A stretch of 64,000 nucleotides of DNA from Alloacidobacterium dinghuense (GCF_014274465.1 NZ_CP060394.1:2666001-2730000), one strand, 5' to 3'. Numbered from the stretch's first letter, positions 55,549 through 64,000 are shown. Notes: generated by a model not told the origin, from the sequence alone. Numbers and translations: made by a program.

Positions 55549-56682
55549 TTGCTCTGCACAGTGCTGACTCGCTACTCTCAATTTGTGGGTTTTCAGGATT
55601 TCCTTGGCAACGAAACAACGGTGCGCCATCTGCGCGAAGGCATTGCGCAGGGCAGGCTGCCGCATGCGCTCATCCTTGCCGGGCCGCGCGGCTCGGGCAA
55701 ATACACGCTGGCACTGATGCTGGCGCAGGCGGCAAATTGCCTCAACCCGACAGAATCGGACGGCTTGCCGGATTTCTGCGGCGTCTGCCGCAACTGCACG
55801 CGCATTGCCCAGGCAATGGCGCTTGATGCGCGGGTGGAAGAAGCCATTGCCGCACGCGAAGAGTTGCGCGAAGTCGACAAGAAGGACACGCGCATACTCA
55901 TCCAGACGCATCCCGATGTGCTTGTGATTCCTCCCGACCCGCCGCAGTTGCTCATCAAGCTTGGGCAGGTGCGGACTGTGATTCGTGAAATCTACCGCAT
56001 GCCAGCCGAGGCAAAACGGGCGATCTACATCTTCACCAGCGCTGCGTTCATGAAGGAAGCTGCGAATTCGCTGCTGAAAATTCTGGAGGAGCCTCCGGCG
56101 CACGCCAGCATTTTTCTGCTGGCGGAAAATACCGGCGAGTTGCTGCCAACGATTCGCTCACGAGCTGGCATCGCGAGGCTGGGAGCGCTCCCGCTCGACC
56201 AGCTGGAGCGGCTGATCGCGACGCGGCGGGAAGATTTGCGTCCGGCGCAGCGTTCCCTTGTTGCCCGCCTGGCGCAGGGTGCGGTGGGCGCCGCGCTTGG
56301 CTTCGACCTGGAACAATATCTTGCCCATCGGCAGGATGCGCTTATACTGCTGCGCAACGCCACACGCGAGGCTGACCACTCGACACTCTTTCGCATGACC
56401 GAGACCTACCGGGCCGGTGCCGAAGGCCAGCAGAAAACCCAGGGAATGTTGCGCGCGCTGATCAGCCTGCTCGAAGATCTACTGCTGATCCAAAGCGGTC
56501 AGGCCGCTTTGATGCGCAACATCGACCTGCAGGCAGAGCTGAGCGCAATGGCTTCCGGTGTTTCCTTTGAGTGGATTGAAAACGCGGCACGCAGTATTCA
56601 GCAAGTGCAGTCCGGAATGCGGCGCAATCTGCTTCGCTCGCTTGCTTTGGACGCCTTTGCCGGGGAGATAGCTGTCCAATAA
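55549..56682 (+). CDS. holB: DNA polymerase III delta' subunit
   Basis: A clamp-loader subunit of about 377 residues. The ATP-site-like motif GPRGSGKYTLA lies near residue 45. A Cys cluster (CGVCRNCTRI) binds zinc, as in the family. The sensor region LLKILEEPPAHASIFLL and LLPTIRSRA follow near 180-205; the usual SRC reads SRA. The start is uncertain: TTG at 55549, or GTG at 55561 or 55585, since the family fold begins at FVGFQDFLGN. It lies downstream of tmk and the P450 gene, in keeping with the common tmk-holB pairing. Confidence 0.9.
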   Translation: MLCTVLTRYSQFVGFQDFLGNETTVRHLREGIAQGRLPHALILAGPRGSGKYTLALMLAQAANCLNPTESDGLPDFCGVCRNCTRIAQAMALDARVEEAIAAREELREVDKKDTRILIQTHPDVLVIPPDPPQLLIKLGQVRTVIREIYRMPAEAKRAIYIFTSAAFMKEAANSLLKILEEPPAHASIFLLAENTGELLPTIRSRAGIARLGALPLDQLERLIATRREDLRPAQRSLVARLAQGAVGAALGFDLEQYLAHRQDALILLRNATREADHSTLFRMTETYRAGAEGQQKTQGMLRALISLLEDLLLIQSGQAALMRNIDLQAELSAMASGVSFEWIENAARSIQQVQSGMRRNLLRSLALDAFAGEIAVQ

Positions 56683-56952
56683 GTCAATTAAATCGTGTTA
56701 ATAGCGGGATAACTTCGAGTAAACGATTGCCTGCTTCGTCAGTAAGTCATATTTTCATGAAAAAGCAGAAAAACGGCTCAAAATCTGTTCCTAAATCGAC
56801 CATTTTCAGGCTACGATACAACTAACACCATCAACTTGGATTCTGGCGATCGAAGAAGATGAGCCCCCTGCCCGCTGCGCTCTCAGGCCGAGTTATCTCT
56901 AGAGGACGGAGTAGCATCCCATCTTGTAAGAATTGCCGTACAAAACAAAAAT

Positions 56953-57420
56953 ATGGCGAACCTATCTCCAATTTCCATCCCCGGTCCGCGTCAGGTCGGC
57001 TCAGGGGATTCTGCCAGGGACTCCGGGAATCAGTCTTCTGAAGAAACGCCCGTCGTTCATCCAGCGACGGTTCCCGCTGCAGGTCCGCGTAAACTGATTC
57101 GGCCGACATTGCCGGCGCGCGCTCTCGGTAACAAGAATTTCTTCCGGCGAAACGATCTGCCCACCCTCGCGCACCATGAAGCGATGACAAACGTTCGCAC
57201 CGAACACGAGAGCACCCACGCTGAGGCCTTCTACTTTCAGAAACAGGCGCAGACGCAGACACAGATGGTCTTCATCCTCGAAGATGGCGAGCGCATCGAG
57301 GGATATATCGAGTGGTACGATCGCAATGCTATCAAAGTGCGCAACCACACGCGCACGCTGATCTACAAGTCCAGCATTAAGTATCTGTACAAAGCAAACG
57401 AGAACCAGACCCGCTTCTGA
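56953..57420 (+). CDS. hfq: Hfq-like RNA chaperone with long N-terminal extension
   Basis: A 155-residue protein whose last 65 residues are an Hfq/Sm domain: AFYFQKQAQTQTQMVFILEDGERIEGYIEWYDRN (in two strands), then KVRNHTRTLIYKSSIKYLYK. The Sm2 motif YKHAIS of classical Hfq reads YKSSIK. The first 90 residues are Pro/Ala/Ser-rich and then basic (RKLIRPTLP, GNKNFFRRND), with no fold I know; they might bind RNA. The chosen ATG has a poor ribosome site. An ATG at 57184, giving a normal-sized 79-residue Hfq, is the alternative. It converges on the Sua5 gene with three bases between. Confidence 0.8.
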   Translation: MANLSPISIPGPRQVGSGDSARDSGNQSSEETPVVHPATVPAAGPRKLIRPTLPARALGNKNFFRRNDLPTLAHHEAMTNVRTEHESTHAEAFYFQKQAQTQTQMVFILEDGERIEGYIEWYDRNAIKVRNHTRTLIYKSSIKYLYKANENQTRF

Positions 57421-57423
57421 TAT

Positions 57424-58491
57424 TCAGCCTTTTTCAGTCTTTGCCGCTTTTGAGAGACGGTCGCGTATCGCCACGCTGATCCCCGCGGATGCAGGCAGCG
57501 GACACACGATCACCGAGGCGCCCGCGTTGTCGAGAAATCGCAGCCCGGCGAAGAGACGCTGCGCCAACTCTTCCGCATCAGACCATTTTCCCCAGCGATA
57601 GATGATTGCGTCGATTGCTTTGACTGCGGGTTGAAACTCGTCCGGCAGCATCAGCCCGAGTCTCGCTCCATTCTGCTGGGCTTGTGTCAGGGCCGCGCGA
57701 AAGGCCTCGATCTGCTCTTCTCCGCCGCCGTCAACCAGCATAAGTTTTGCTCTCGGAGCGTAGTGCCGCAGACCAACTCCAGGGGAGGGCAAGGATGCTG
57801 GCTCAGCCGCGTTCCGCCCGGGAATTTCACGATGCATGATCGCATCCACGCCCGCGGCTCGAATCTGTTCGAGGGAGATGACGCCGGGACGGTAGATAAC
57901 GCATGGATTTTCACAGACATCGATCACCGTCGATTCCAGTCCGTGAGTCGTCTCCCCTGAGTCGAGAATCGCATCGATGCGTCCGTCGAGGTCTTCGGCG
58001 ACGTGCTCGGCTGTTGTCGGGCTGGTTCGCCCGAAGCGGTTGGCGCTGGGCGCGGCAATGGGCACGCCAGCTTCACGAATCAGCGCTTGCGCCACAGGAT
58101 GCTGCGGCATGCGCACCCCCACCCGTGGACGGCATGCGGTCACCGCATCCTGGATAGCGTCGCCCTTGGGCATCAACAAGGTCAGCGGCCCCGGCCAGAA
58201 GGTGTCAATGAGCTTCGCAGCGCTTTCCGGAACGCTCGCGACGACCCGATGCAGCATCGACGCGTCCGAAATATGGACAATCAGAGGGTCCCATGACGGA
58301 CGCTCCTTCGCCGCGAATATTTTCGCGATCGCATTCGCGTCAAGTGCGTTGGCTCCGAGGCCATATACCGTCTCGGTAGGAATCGCGACCGTGCCGCCGC
58401 TGCGCAGAATCTCGGCTGCGCGCTTGAGAGATGAGCGCGAAGCCTCAGACGAGAGATGATGCGGATCGACGCTAAGCCGCAGAGTGGGCAT
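57424..58491 (-). CDS. L-threonylcarbamoyladenylate synthase, Sua5 type
   Basis: A 355-residue enzyme making threonylcarbamoyl-AMP for t6A modification of tRNA. The YrdC domain fills residues 15-220 (GGTVAIPTETVYGLGANA, AKERPSWDPLIVHI, PSANRFGRTSPTTAEHV). A C-terminal Sua5 domain (about 240-350) follows (YAPRAKLMLVDGG, AEELAQRLFAGLR), which separates it from short YrdC proteins. The minus-strand gene converges on hfq with three bases between, and its start faces the CYTH gene. Confidence 0.95.
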   Translation of the reverse strand: MPTLRLSVDPHHLSSEASRSSLKRAAEILRSGGTVAIPTETVYGLGANALDANAIAKIFAAKERPSWDPLIVHISDASMLHRVVASVPESAAKLIDTFWPGPLTLLMPKGDAIQDAVTACRPRVGVRMPQHPVAQALIREAGVPIAAPSANRFGRTSPTTAEHVAEDLDGRIDAILDSGETTHGLESTVIDVCENPCVIYRPGVISLEQIRAAGVDAIMHREIPGRNAAEPASLPSPGVGLRHYAPRAKLMLVDGGGEEQIEAFRAALTQAQQNGARLGLMLPDEFQPAVKAIDAIIYRWGKWSDAEELAQRLFAGLRFLDNAGASVIVCPLPASAGISVAIRDRLSKAAKTEKG

Positions 58492-58564
58492 GACTCAATT
58501 CTAGGTCACAGTTCGCGGCGCGACCCGGAGCAAACCGCCGTGCCCGGTGCCCTATACTGTTGCC

Positions 58565-59143
58565 ATGAGTGCTGACGAGATCGAGGTGAAATTCCGCGTC
58601 GCTGACCCCCCTGCGCTGGAACGCAAGCTTGTCGCGGCCGGATTCCGTCGCATTACTCCGCGCACCTTTGAGAAGAATGTCCTCTTCGATACGCCTGACC
58701 GCCGTCTGCGCGCGCAGCAGTCGATTCTCCGTGTCCGCCAGTACGGAGAGCGCTGGGTGGTGACGCACAAATGCCTTCCGCAGAACAACGATCCGGTGGC
58801 GCGCCACAAGCATCGCATCGAAACAGAAACCGAAGTCAAGGATGGGGACGCAATGTCCGTCATCTTCAGCCAGATCGGTTATGCTCCGGCGTTTACCTAT
58901 GAGAAATGGCGGACGGAATATGCCGACGCCTCCGGGCATTGCGTGATTGACGAAACACCAATCGGCCTCTTTGCCGAACTCGAAGGTCCGCGGGAATGGA
59001 TCGATGCTATGGCTCAGCGTCTGGGCCTTGATCCCGGAGAACTGATCACGCTCAGCTATGGACGCCTGTTCGAAGAATGGCGAGCAGCCACCGGCAGCGC
59101 GGCCACGGACCTGACCTTTGCGGCGATCCCGCAGCCCAAATAG
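58565..59143 (+). CDS. CYTH-domain phosphohydrolase/adenylate-cyclase-like protein
   Basis: A 192-residue protein with the triphosphate-tunnel fold. The hallmark Glu-x-Glu-x-Lys is at the N-terminus (EIEVKFRV). Charged tunnel residues follow: LFDTPDRRLR, LRVRQYGERWVVTHK, and HRIETETEV. CYTH proteins act on triphosphates, as class IV adenylate cyclases or thiamine- or inorganic triphosphatases. The sequence does not decide between these roles. The gene is divergent from the Sua5 gene across about 70 bases. Confidence 0.88.
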   Translation: MSADEIEVKFRVADPPALERKLVAAGFRRITPRTFEKNVLFDTPDRRLRAQQSILRVRQYGERWVVTHKCLPQNNDPVARHKHRIETETEVKDGDAMSVIFSQIGYAPAFTYEKWRTEYADASGHCVIDETPIGLFAELEGPREWIDAMAQRLGLDPGELITLSYGRLFEEWRAATGSAATDLTFAAIPQPK

Positions 59144-59251
59144 GCCGGGAACCCTTTAGATTCCTCAGCAAAGTTCCGGCTCAAGCTCCTCCCGATTCCT
59201 GCCGATAAGCCCCTCAAACAGCGGTTTCCCCGCTTCCACGAGAGGTTTTTC

Positions 59252-59608
59252 ATGAACATTGCAAAATTTCGTCAATCTGCCTTTGCCGCCGGTTTTCAAC
59301 ACACTGCCCTGCTTTTTCTGATCGCCGTTGCCTGCCTGCTGCTTGTTCTGCCTGCGCACGCTGACGACCGCCGTGTGGAAAAGCGCGTTCCGCCGGTCTA
59401 TCCGGAGATTGCCAAGCGCATGCGCATTTCGGGCGTGGTGCACGTCGAGGCCACCGTTGCGGCCGATGGCAACGTAACGGCAGCCAAGGCCACCACCGGT
59501 AACAAAATGCTCAGCCTCGCCGCAGAAGACGCTGTGAAGCGCTGGAAGTTTGTGCCCGGCGACGGTCAATCCACGGTTGGCATCGACGTCAACTTTGAAG
59601 CGAACTAA
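59252..59608 (+). CDS. Short exported TonB C-terminal-domain protein
   Basis: A 118-residue protein. An N-terminal signal or anchor ([19 protein letters not shown], about residues 15-33) is followed directly by a TonB C-terminal domain: [20 protein letters not shown], then [13 protein letters not shown] and [10 protein letters not shown]. The Pro-rich spacer of real TonB is missing and no ExbB/ExbD genes are near. It is probably one of the small periplasmic TonB-C-like proteins common in this phylum. The chemoreceptor gene follows after 34 bases. Confidence 0.88.
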   Translation: MNIAKFRQSAFAAGFQHTALLFLIAVACLLLVLPAHADDRRVEKRVPPVYPEIAKRMRISGVVHVEATVAADGNVTAAKATTGNKMLSLAAEDAVKRWKFVPGDGQSTVGIDVNFEAN

Positions 59609-59642
59609 CTCTAACCGGGCAACCCCCAAGGACAATACAGCC

Positions 59643-61370
59643 ATGTCATTCACGCACTCGCGTCTGACCAACAAACTACGTCTCAGCACCGGCGTGCTGG
59701 TGCTGAGCATTCTGCTCGGCTCATGCGCCGCCTATCTCAAGATGCGCCAGGCGAGCCAGCTTTCCGAGAGCGTAGCTGCAGACCAGATTCCGGCCCTCAC
59801 TGCGGTGCGCGATCTACGTGTCGCTCTGCTCGATTCGTCGAACGCGCTGAAGGCGTACATGCTCTTTGGGATGGACCCGAACATGGCAACACGCTACCGC
59901 ACTACGTTCGAACAGAGTAAGGCTGCCGCGAATGATGCCATTTCGCGCATACAGGCTAAGGGCCAGGTCATCGATGCTATGGCCGGCGCTGCGCAGGTGG
60001 ATGCCATGCTCAGCGAATACCATGCTTTCGCGGAGGGCGAGGACCGCGTCGTGGCGATGGCCATCGGACAGGGCAGCGACGCGACCAGCAAGGCGTACGA
60101 CATGCTGCAGGGTGAAGTGGCCGACCATGAGAATGCTTGCCGCAAGGCAGCGTCAACGGTTGTCGCTGCGGTCATGCAGGAGGCCAATTCCAGCTTGCGT
60201 GAGACAGTACACTCCATGCATCTGCAGGCCATCTATCTCTGGCTGGCGATCGCTTTTGGCGGCATCGTCGGTTCCGCTCTTGCTGAATTCTCTATCCGCC
60301 GCGTCGTTCGCTCCGTGGTGCTGGTGGCAAATCGCGCGCAACACATCGCTGAAGGCGACCTGACGGGCGAGGCGCTGCACATCGACTCCAACGACGAAGT
60401 CGGCAGTCTTGCTACCTCAATCAACCGCATGCAGGATAACCTGCGCGAGATGATTCGCACGATGATGGAGATCGCCAACACGGTAAACGGCGATTCGGCC
60501 AAGCTGGCCAACTCGGCAGCCGAAAACTTCCGCCGAACCAAGGAACAGAGCCTGCAGACACAGCAGGCGGCGACCGCGATGCAGGAGATGTCGATCAGCA
60601 TTGCCGAAGTTTCCAAGCATGCGCAGAATGCGGCCGAGAACGCCAAGGAAGCCTCAAAGACTGCGCGGCATGGCGGCTCTACAGTCGAGCAGATGCTCAT
60701 GAGCATGCAGTCGATCGCTGACTCGGTACGTAACACCGCCGCGACCGTGCAGCGTCTGGGCAAGGAATCCGAGCAGATCATCCGCATTGTGAACGTGATC
60801 GAAGAGATTGCGCAGAAAACGAACCTGCTGGCGCTCAACGCAGCCATTGAAGCGGCGCGCGCCGGTGAGCAGGGACGCGGTTTCGCCGTCGTCGCGGGCG
60901 AGGTTCGCCGCCTCGCAGAAAGCACGCGCAATGCGACCAGCGAAATTGGCCAGATGATTGAAGGTATCCGCGCTCACACGCTCTCTGCTGTTGAAGCCAT
61001 GGAGAGCGGCACAACCACCGTCAACGAAGGCGTGGAAACGACAACGCGCGCCGGAGAAGCGCTGCAGCGCATCATCCACATGGCCGATCAGGTCGACGGC
61101 ATGATCGCGCAGATCGCAGCCGCCGCAATGCAACAGTCAGAAGCCGCACGCCAGTCGAGCGCCAACGTCGACATCATCAACCGCCTCGGCGAAGAAAATG
61201 CCGCAGCCATCCCCGAGAGCAACGCGATCGTCAATTCCGTCCAGACCGGAGCAAGGCGTCTACAGGAGCACATCGCGAACTTCCGCCTGGAGGAAAATCG
61301 GGCTTCCTCCCGCAAGAATTACGCAACGCAGGGACTCTCGATTCAACCCGTTCCCGCATACGGCGACTGA
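59643..61370 (+). CDS. Methyl-accepting chemotaxis protein
   Basis: A 575-residue transmembrane chemoreceptor. It has an N-terminal helix (residues 15-33), a four-helix-bundle sensor domain (about 35-195), a second helix near 200-222, and a HAMP domain (about 225-275: [15 protein letters not shown]). The long signalling coiled coil follows, with the hairpin tip [22 protein letters not shown] near residue 395. The sequence is complete to the end. No che or flagellar genes are in the window, so its partners are elsewhere. A strong terminator follows. The ATG at 59643 is preferred; the frame is open further upstream into the TonB-like gene. Confidence 0.95.
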   Translation: MSFTHSRLTNKLRLSTGVLVLSILLGSCAAYLKMRQASQLSESVAADQIPALTAVRDLRVALLDSSNALKAYMLFGMDPNMATRYRTTFEQSKAAANDAISRIQAKGQVIDAMAGAAQVDAMLSEYHAFAEGEDRVVAMAIGQGSDATSKAYDMLQGEVADHENACRKAASTVVAAVMQEANSSLRETVHSMHLQAIYLWLAIAFGGIVGSALAEFSIRRVVRSVVLVANRAQHIAEGDLTGEALHIDSNDEVGSLATSINRMQDNLREMIRTMMEIANTVNGDSAKLANSAAENFRRTKEQSLQTQQAATAMQEMSISIAEVSKHAQNAAENAKEASKTARHGGSTVEQMLMSMQSIADSVRNTAATVQRLGKESEQIIRIVNVIEEIAQKTNLLALNAAIEAARAGEQGRGFAVVAGEVRRLAESTRNATSEIGQMIEGIRAHTLSAVEAMESGTTTVNEGVETTTRAGEALQRIIHMADQVDGMIAQIAAAAMQQSEAARQSSANVDIINRLGEENAAAIPESNAIVNSVQTGARRLQEHIANFRLEENRASSRKNYATQGLSIQPVPAYGD

Positions 61371-61391
61371 AGATTCCGCACGCTTCACCGA

Positions 61392-61427
61392 AAAGCAGGG
61401 TCAACCAGCCCTGCTTTTTCTATTTTT
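61392..61427 (+). terminator. Rho-independent terminator after the chemoreceptor gene
   Basis: Stem AAAGCAGGG / CCCTGCTTT with an 8-base loop and a U-rich tail (TTTTTCTATTTTT). The next gene's ATG at 61428 touches the tail. Confidence 0.85.
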
Positions 61428-62153
61428 ATGGGTATGTACTGCTACACTCTTCTGCTCGTCGTAGTTGCCGTTGCGCCTATTGCGCCACCGGATTCGCCGC
61501 AGACAGTTACGCAGGTGCTGCGCGCCAAAGACCAGGCCTTGCTCGATGCCATCGCACCGGGCAATGTAAAGGTTTGGGATGCTGCCCTCGCTGAAGAAGC
61601 CGTCTATGTTGACGAAAACGGAGTCATCCTGGACCGCGCTGCGTTTCTCAAGCAGCTAACTCCTCTGCCCCCAGGAGCATCCGGAACGCTCGTCATCTCC
61701 TCGTACCAGGCCAGCGAACAGGGCGATGTCGCCACGGTGATCCACACCGACGATGAAACGGAAAACTACCACGGGCAAACGCTCAAGGCCCGCTACCTGA
61801 CAACTGAGACTTGGCAAAGATCAGAGAACGACTGGAAGTTACTGCAAGTTCACACCTATGCTGTGCTGCAAGACCCGCCAGCGCAAAAGTTGGCGGCGAA
61901 AGACCTTGATGCGTATGCCGGCAGATACACCGCGGGAGATCTTATCTATACGCTTCATCGCGATGGCAACCGTCTCATCGGCCAGCGTGAAGGCGGAGCG
62001 CCGGTGGAGTGGAATGCGGAATTGCGCGATGTATTTTTCATCGCCGGTCAGCCGCGCATTCGCAAAATCTTCCAGCGCGATGCCAATGGAAAAATCACGG
62101 GCTTCGTCGATCGCCGCAAAAGCTGGGACCTGGTCTGGAAGAAGACTGGATAA
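61428..62153 (+). CDS. Secreted DUF4440/NTF2-like protein
   Basis: A protein of about 241 residues with a short signal peptide (residues 1-18). Residues 25-140 have the NTF2-like DUF4440 pattern: VLRAKDQALLDAI, WDAALAEEAVYVDENG, then YLTTETWQRSENDWKLLQVH. The C-terminal 90 residues (LDAYAGRYTAGDLIYTLHRDGN) resemble the small beta domain seen at the ends of beta-lactamase-like proteins. The ATG at 61428 follows directly on the terminator tail, with no ribosome site visible; an ATG at 61434 is also possible. Function unknown. Confidence 0.85.
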   Translation: MGMYCYTLLLVVVAVAPIAPPDSPQTVTQVLRAKDQALLDAIAPGNVKVWDAALAEEAVYVDENGVILDRAAFLKQLTPLPPGASGTLVISSYQASEQGDVATVIHTDDETENYHGQTLKARYLTTETWQRSENDWKLLQVHTYAVLQDPPAQKLAAKDLDAYAGRYTAGDLIYTLHRDGNRLIGQREGGAPVEWNAELRDVFFIAGQPRIRKIFQRDANGKITGFVDRRKSWDLVWKKTG

Positions 62154-62173
62154 AAGGGCCGAACTGGAATTTG

Positions 62174-62998
62174 CTACTGGGAGGAAGAAGGCGTAACCGG
62201 CATGACTGCCTTCGAGTTTGCCGGCGCCTTTGGGTCTATTGCAAAATCGAATACCCTTGTCGGAAACAGGTTTTGCCCCCGGGGCAAACACATAAGCGCA
62301 TACTCTCCCGGCGCTAGCGGCTCACTCGCTGTAATTTTTTGCCAATCTGTACCACCCACTTTTTCGGTTTTAATTACGAGAGCCTGGCTATTTCGTGCCG
62401 CTTTGCCCGTGATCTGAGTGAAGGCGATTGTGCTCACGATCCGCCGGTCTTTCTTCGATTCGACTCTTACCATGGCTAGATCCATCTGCGTGGAGGTTTC
62501 AGAGGATACCGCGGCATCTTCGGAGGATATTGCATACCCGCGAATGTAGATGCTGAGATTCGGCTCATGGAGCCGCACACTTGCTGCTGCGCCCTGAATC
62601 TCGACGGATTCTTTTGGCTTATAGATGAATGGAGCCATGTTGGCTTTTAAGACATTGGAGCCTGCATGCCTGTCTATGTCTGTCGGCACGTATTTCAATT
62701 GAACAAGCTGCCGCACGCCATCAAAGTTGTCCGTGGCCCACACATGACCGACAGATGGCAATACCAACCCATCCCCGATTGGGGTGCCCGCTGCCCTGGC
62801 AGAAGACGCGACATCTGGCCGGCTGACTGAAACTTCGCTTTGAGGAATTGGCTGCGATTGATGGCTGAGGCGTGGACGGTTAGGGTCATCCTGTTGAGCC
62901 CACAATCCAAACGCAAAAGCTGCTAACGCCCCTACTAAGCAAGCCTTTGCCAAAAGAGAACCAGACAAGCGCGGGAGCCCCGCGAAAACCGAAATCAT
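62174..62998 (-). CDS. Exported hypothetical protein
   Basis: A 274-residue protein with an N-terminal signal sequence (residues 12-35: LAKACLVGALAAFAFGLWAQ). The first 80 residues of the mature part are Pro/Ser-rich. The rest looks like beta strands (VRLHEPNLSIYIRGYA, MVRVESKKDRRIV, and EYALMCLPRG with a single Cys). I recognise no family. It converges on the DUF4440 gene with 20 bases between and has the structured gap at 63.0-63.4 kb upstream of its start. Confidence 0.7.
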   Translation of the reverse strand: MISVFAGLPRLSGSLLAKACLVGALAAFAFGLWAQQDDPNRPRLSHQSQPIPQSEVSVSRPDVASSARAAGTPIGDGLVLPSVGHVWATDNFDGVRQLVQLKYVPTDIDRHAGSNVLKANMAPFIYKPKESVEIQGAAASVRLHEPNLSIYIRGYAISSEDAAVSSETSTQMDLAMVRVESKKDRRIVSTIAFTQITGKAARNSQALVIKTEKVGGTDWQKITASEPLAPGEYALMCLPRGQNLFPTRVFDFAIDPKAPANSKAVMPVTPSSSQ

Positions 62999-63073
62999 GT
63001 ACGTCCTTAGGCCCTTTTACCAGAAATGTTTTGAGAACAACATTACACTATCCGCTTTGTTGTAGTCACAAAA

Positions 63074-63106
63074 AAGGGCAGAGCTGGTTGGCTCTGCCCT
63101 TTCTAT
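63074..63106. terminator. Hairpin terminator, copy 1 (bidirectional)
   Basis: A perfect stem AAAGGGCAGAGC / GCTCTGCCCTTT with loop TGGTTG. On the minus strand it is followed by TTTTTTG, on the plus strand by CTATTTC. The same core hairpin recurs at 63375-63402, exactly 300 bases on. Confidence 0.75.
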
Positions 63107-63194
63107 TTCCTAACCGAGTCCCACCAGGTCGGTAAGGTTTGTTCGTCGATCTTCGTTGACCGCACCCACAGCGTCTCACGATGGCATGTCGCTT

Positions 63195-63222
63195 GTGTCA
63201 CGCGTGTGTCATATGCGTGTCA
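63195..63222 (+). repeat. Three GTGTCA repeats with 11-base spacing
   Basis: GTGTCA occurs at 63195, 63206 and 63217, so the copies face the same side of the helix. They lie in a noncoding gap, like a binding site for a protein dimer or trimer. Confidence 0.4.
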
Positions 63223-63284
63223 TCGCTTTGTTCTTGCATCCTCCCGCGACTTGCTGTGATTGAATCGAGTCATGCTGGCAAAAC

Positions 63285-63367
63285 ACAAGGCGCCTGACGG
63301 AACCGAAAATCGTTGCGCTCAGAAATTTTCTGGAAGCAGTCGAATCGGAATCCGCAGGCGCCTTTGT
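63285..63367. other. Long imperfect inverted repeat (extended hairpin)
   Basis: Arms begin with a perfect AAGGCGCCTG (63287-63296) / CAGGCGCCTT (63355-63364) and continue inward as CGGA/TCCG, CCGA/TCGG and CAGAAA/TTTCTG with small bulges, to a tiny loop. The whole 80-base segment can fold as one long hairpin. It ends just before the second terminator hairpin. Confidence 0.65.
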
Positions 63368-63374
63368 ATATATT

Positions 63375-63408
63375 GAGGGCAGAGCTGGTTGGCTCTGCCC
63401 TCTTTTCT
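63375..63408 (+). terminator. Hairpin terminator, copy 2
   Basis: Stem GAGGGCAGAGC / GCTCTGCCCTC with loop TGGTTG, then TTTTCTCC. On the minus strand it has no T-run, so it acts mainly on plus-strand transcripts, where no gene is annotated upstream. Confidence 0.65.
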
Positions 63409-63482
63409 CCGCTATGTTCCAGCGGCCCCACCCTGCTGGCTTCATGCGAGAACAACGCAGATATGGTTCGAGGTTTTACGAA

Positions 63483-64000
63483 TCAATCCCTGCGCCTTGC
63501 CTCGTCGGCGTCTTCTGCCAGATCGTTTATATATTTGAAGAACGCCGGCGACTGGCGGAGAAACAGGCCGTCATCGATAAACGCCTTCACTGTTGCCGCT
63601 GCCGCGCCTTTTGTCGCTGTCGGACGGATGATCGAAACCGGGGGAAATTTTCTGTTTAGAAAACTAGTCGGCTCGGGCATGATGAGATTCGCCTGCAAAT
63701 CTTCATTGCCTGCGAACTTGCTGATATCCGGAAAGTCCACGGTATCGCCGCTTACCGGATCCTTCACGCCCTTCAATGGCGGACAATTCCCGGCCTTGTC
63801 GTGCCACGTCTGGAAGTGCATGATCTCCGTTCCCCCAATGCTCAGCAGAATACGAAGAACTTCCGAATGACTGACTCTTTGCGCCAGCTGAGCGTAGAGG
63901 CTTGTTCCCCCCTGCTCGATAAATGCAAAGTGAAAACCCGCGGTATTGGCGATGTATTGCGTGAGGTCAGTGACGCCATTGGGCGAGCTCGAGTCCAATT
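63483..64000 (-). CDS. Ferritin-like domain protein, 5' end missing
   Basis: The frame is open from the right edge, so the N-terminus is lost. About 172 residues are visible. A helix with FHFAFIEQGGTSLYAQLAQ and another with GGTEIMHFQTWHDKAGN (Glu-x2-His) give part of a four-helix di-iron-like site. The C-terminal part (PTATKGAAAATVKAF, FKYINDLAEDADEARR) is typical of the secreted ferritin-like group. The stop lies at 63483. A terminator-like hairpin lies about 80 bases downstream. The role may be oxidative-stress or iron related, but this is inference. Confidence 0.75.
   Translation of the reverse strand, partial: LDSSSPNGVTDLTQYIANTAGFHFAFIEQGGTSLYAQLAQRVSHSEVLRILLSIGGTEIMHFQTWHDKAGNCPPLKGVKDPVSGDTVDFPDISKFAGNEDLQANLIMPEPTSFLNRKFPPVSIIRPTATKGAAAATVKAFIDDGLFLRQSPAFFKYINDLAEDADEARRRD

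Overview
The window looks like a chromosomal stretch from an acidobacterium of the class Terriglobia (Acidobacteriaceae-like). Four things point that way: a large orphan MacB/FtsX-type permease of the 'acidobacterial duplicated orphan permease' (ADOP) family (6241-8682); a VWFA-related protein of the acidobacterial type (11713-13935); a giant sedolisin (S53) protease with Ig-like repeats (31115-34885); and several short palindromic repeat families between genes that I recall as common in these genomes. No rRNA, tRNA, IS element, prophage or CRISPR array was found. The placement is from memory of families, not from a database search.

Layout. 1-16.6 kb: a membrane-anchored PpiD/SurA-type foldase (3' end off the left edge), two small proteins, a Tat-exported metallophosphoesterase, a GH3 glycosidase, the ADOP permease, a seven-helix membrane protein, a peptidase-MA/TPR protein with a C-terminal frameshift, a 33-base fossil of a second ADOP gene, the VWFA protein, a Tat aldo/keto reductase, and a TetR-SDR pair. 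17.3-31 kb: sugar-nucleotide and surface genes. A minus-strand run manA, manC, phosphohexomutase, pgi leads from fructose-6-phosphate to GDP-mannose. Beside it lie an NAD-dependent epimerase, a GH20 hexosaminidase, a secreted alpha/beta hydrolase, a DUF948/YtxH envelope pair, and two paralogous BON-domain proteins about 11 kb apart.

31-43 kb: the S53 protease, then a beta-oxidation set ordered like Bacillus fadN-fadA-fadE. The set is interrupted by a small secreted protein and by a Phd/VapC toxin-antitoxin pair on the opposite strand. 43-51 kb: a secreted protein, a two-subunit M16 peptidase pair (one active, one inactive) with glmU, an ECF sigma factor, an HD-GYP response regulator and a pterin dehydratase. 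51-64 kb: a candidate small RNA, a PCYCGC-type secreted protein, an amidohydrolase, tmk-P450-holB, an Hfq with a long N-terminal extension, a Sua5-type enzyme, a CYTH protein, a short TonB C-terminal protein, an orphan chemoreceptor and a ferritin-like protein cut by the right edge. A strongly folded noncoding segment lies at 63.07-63.41 kb.

No single large undescribed system is evident. The most unusual signals are the two unexplained structured intergenic regions (51186-51398 and 63074-63408), the extended Hfq, the broken fad operon carrying a toxin-antitoxin pair, and two gene scars at 11.5-11.7 kb.
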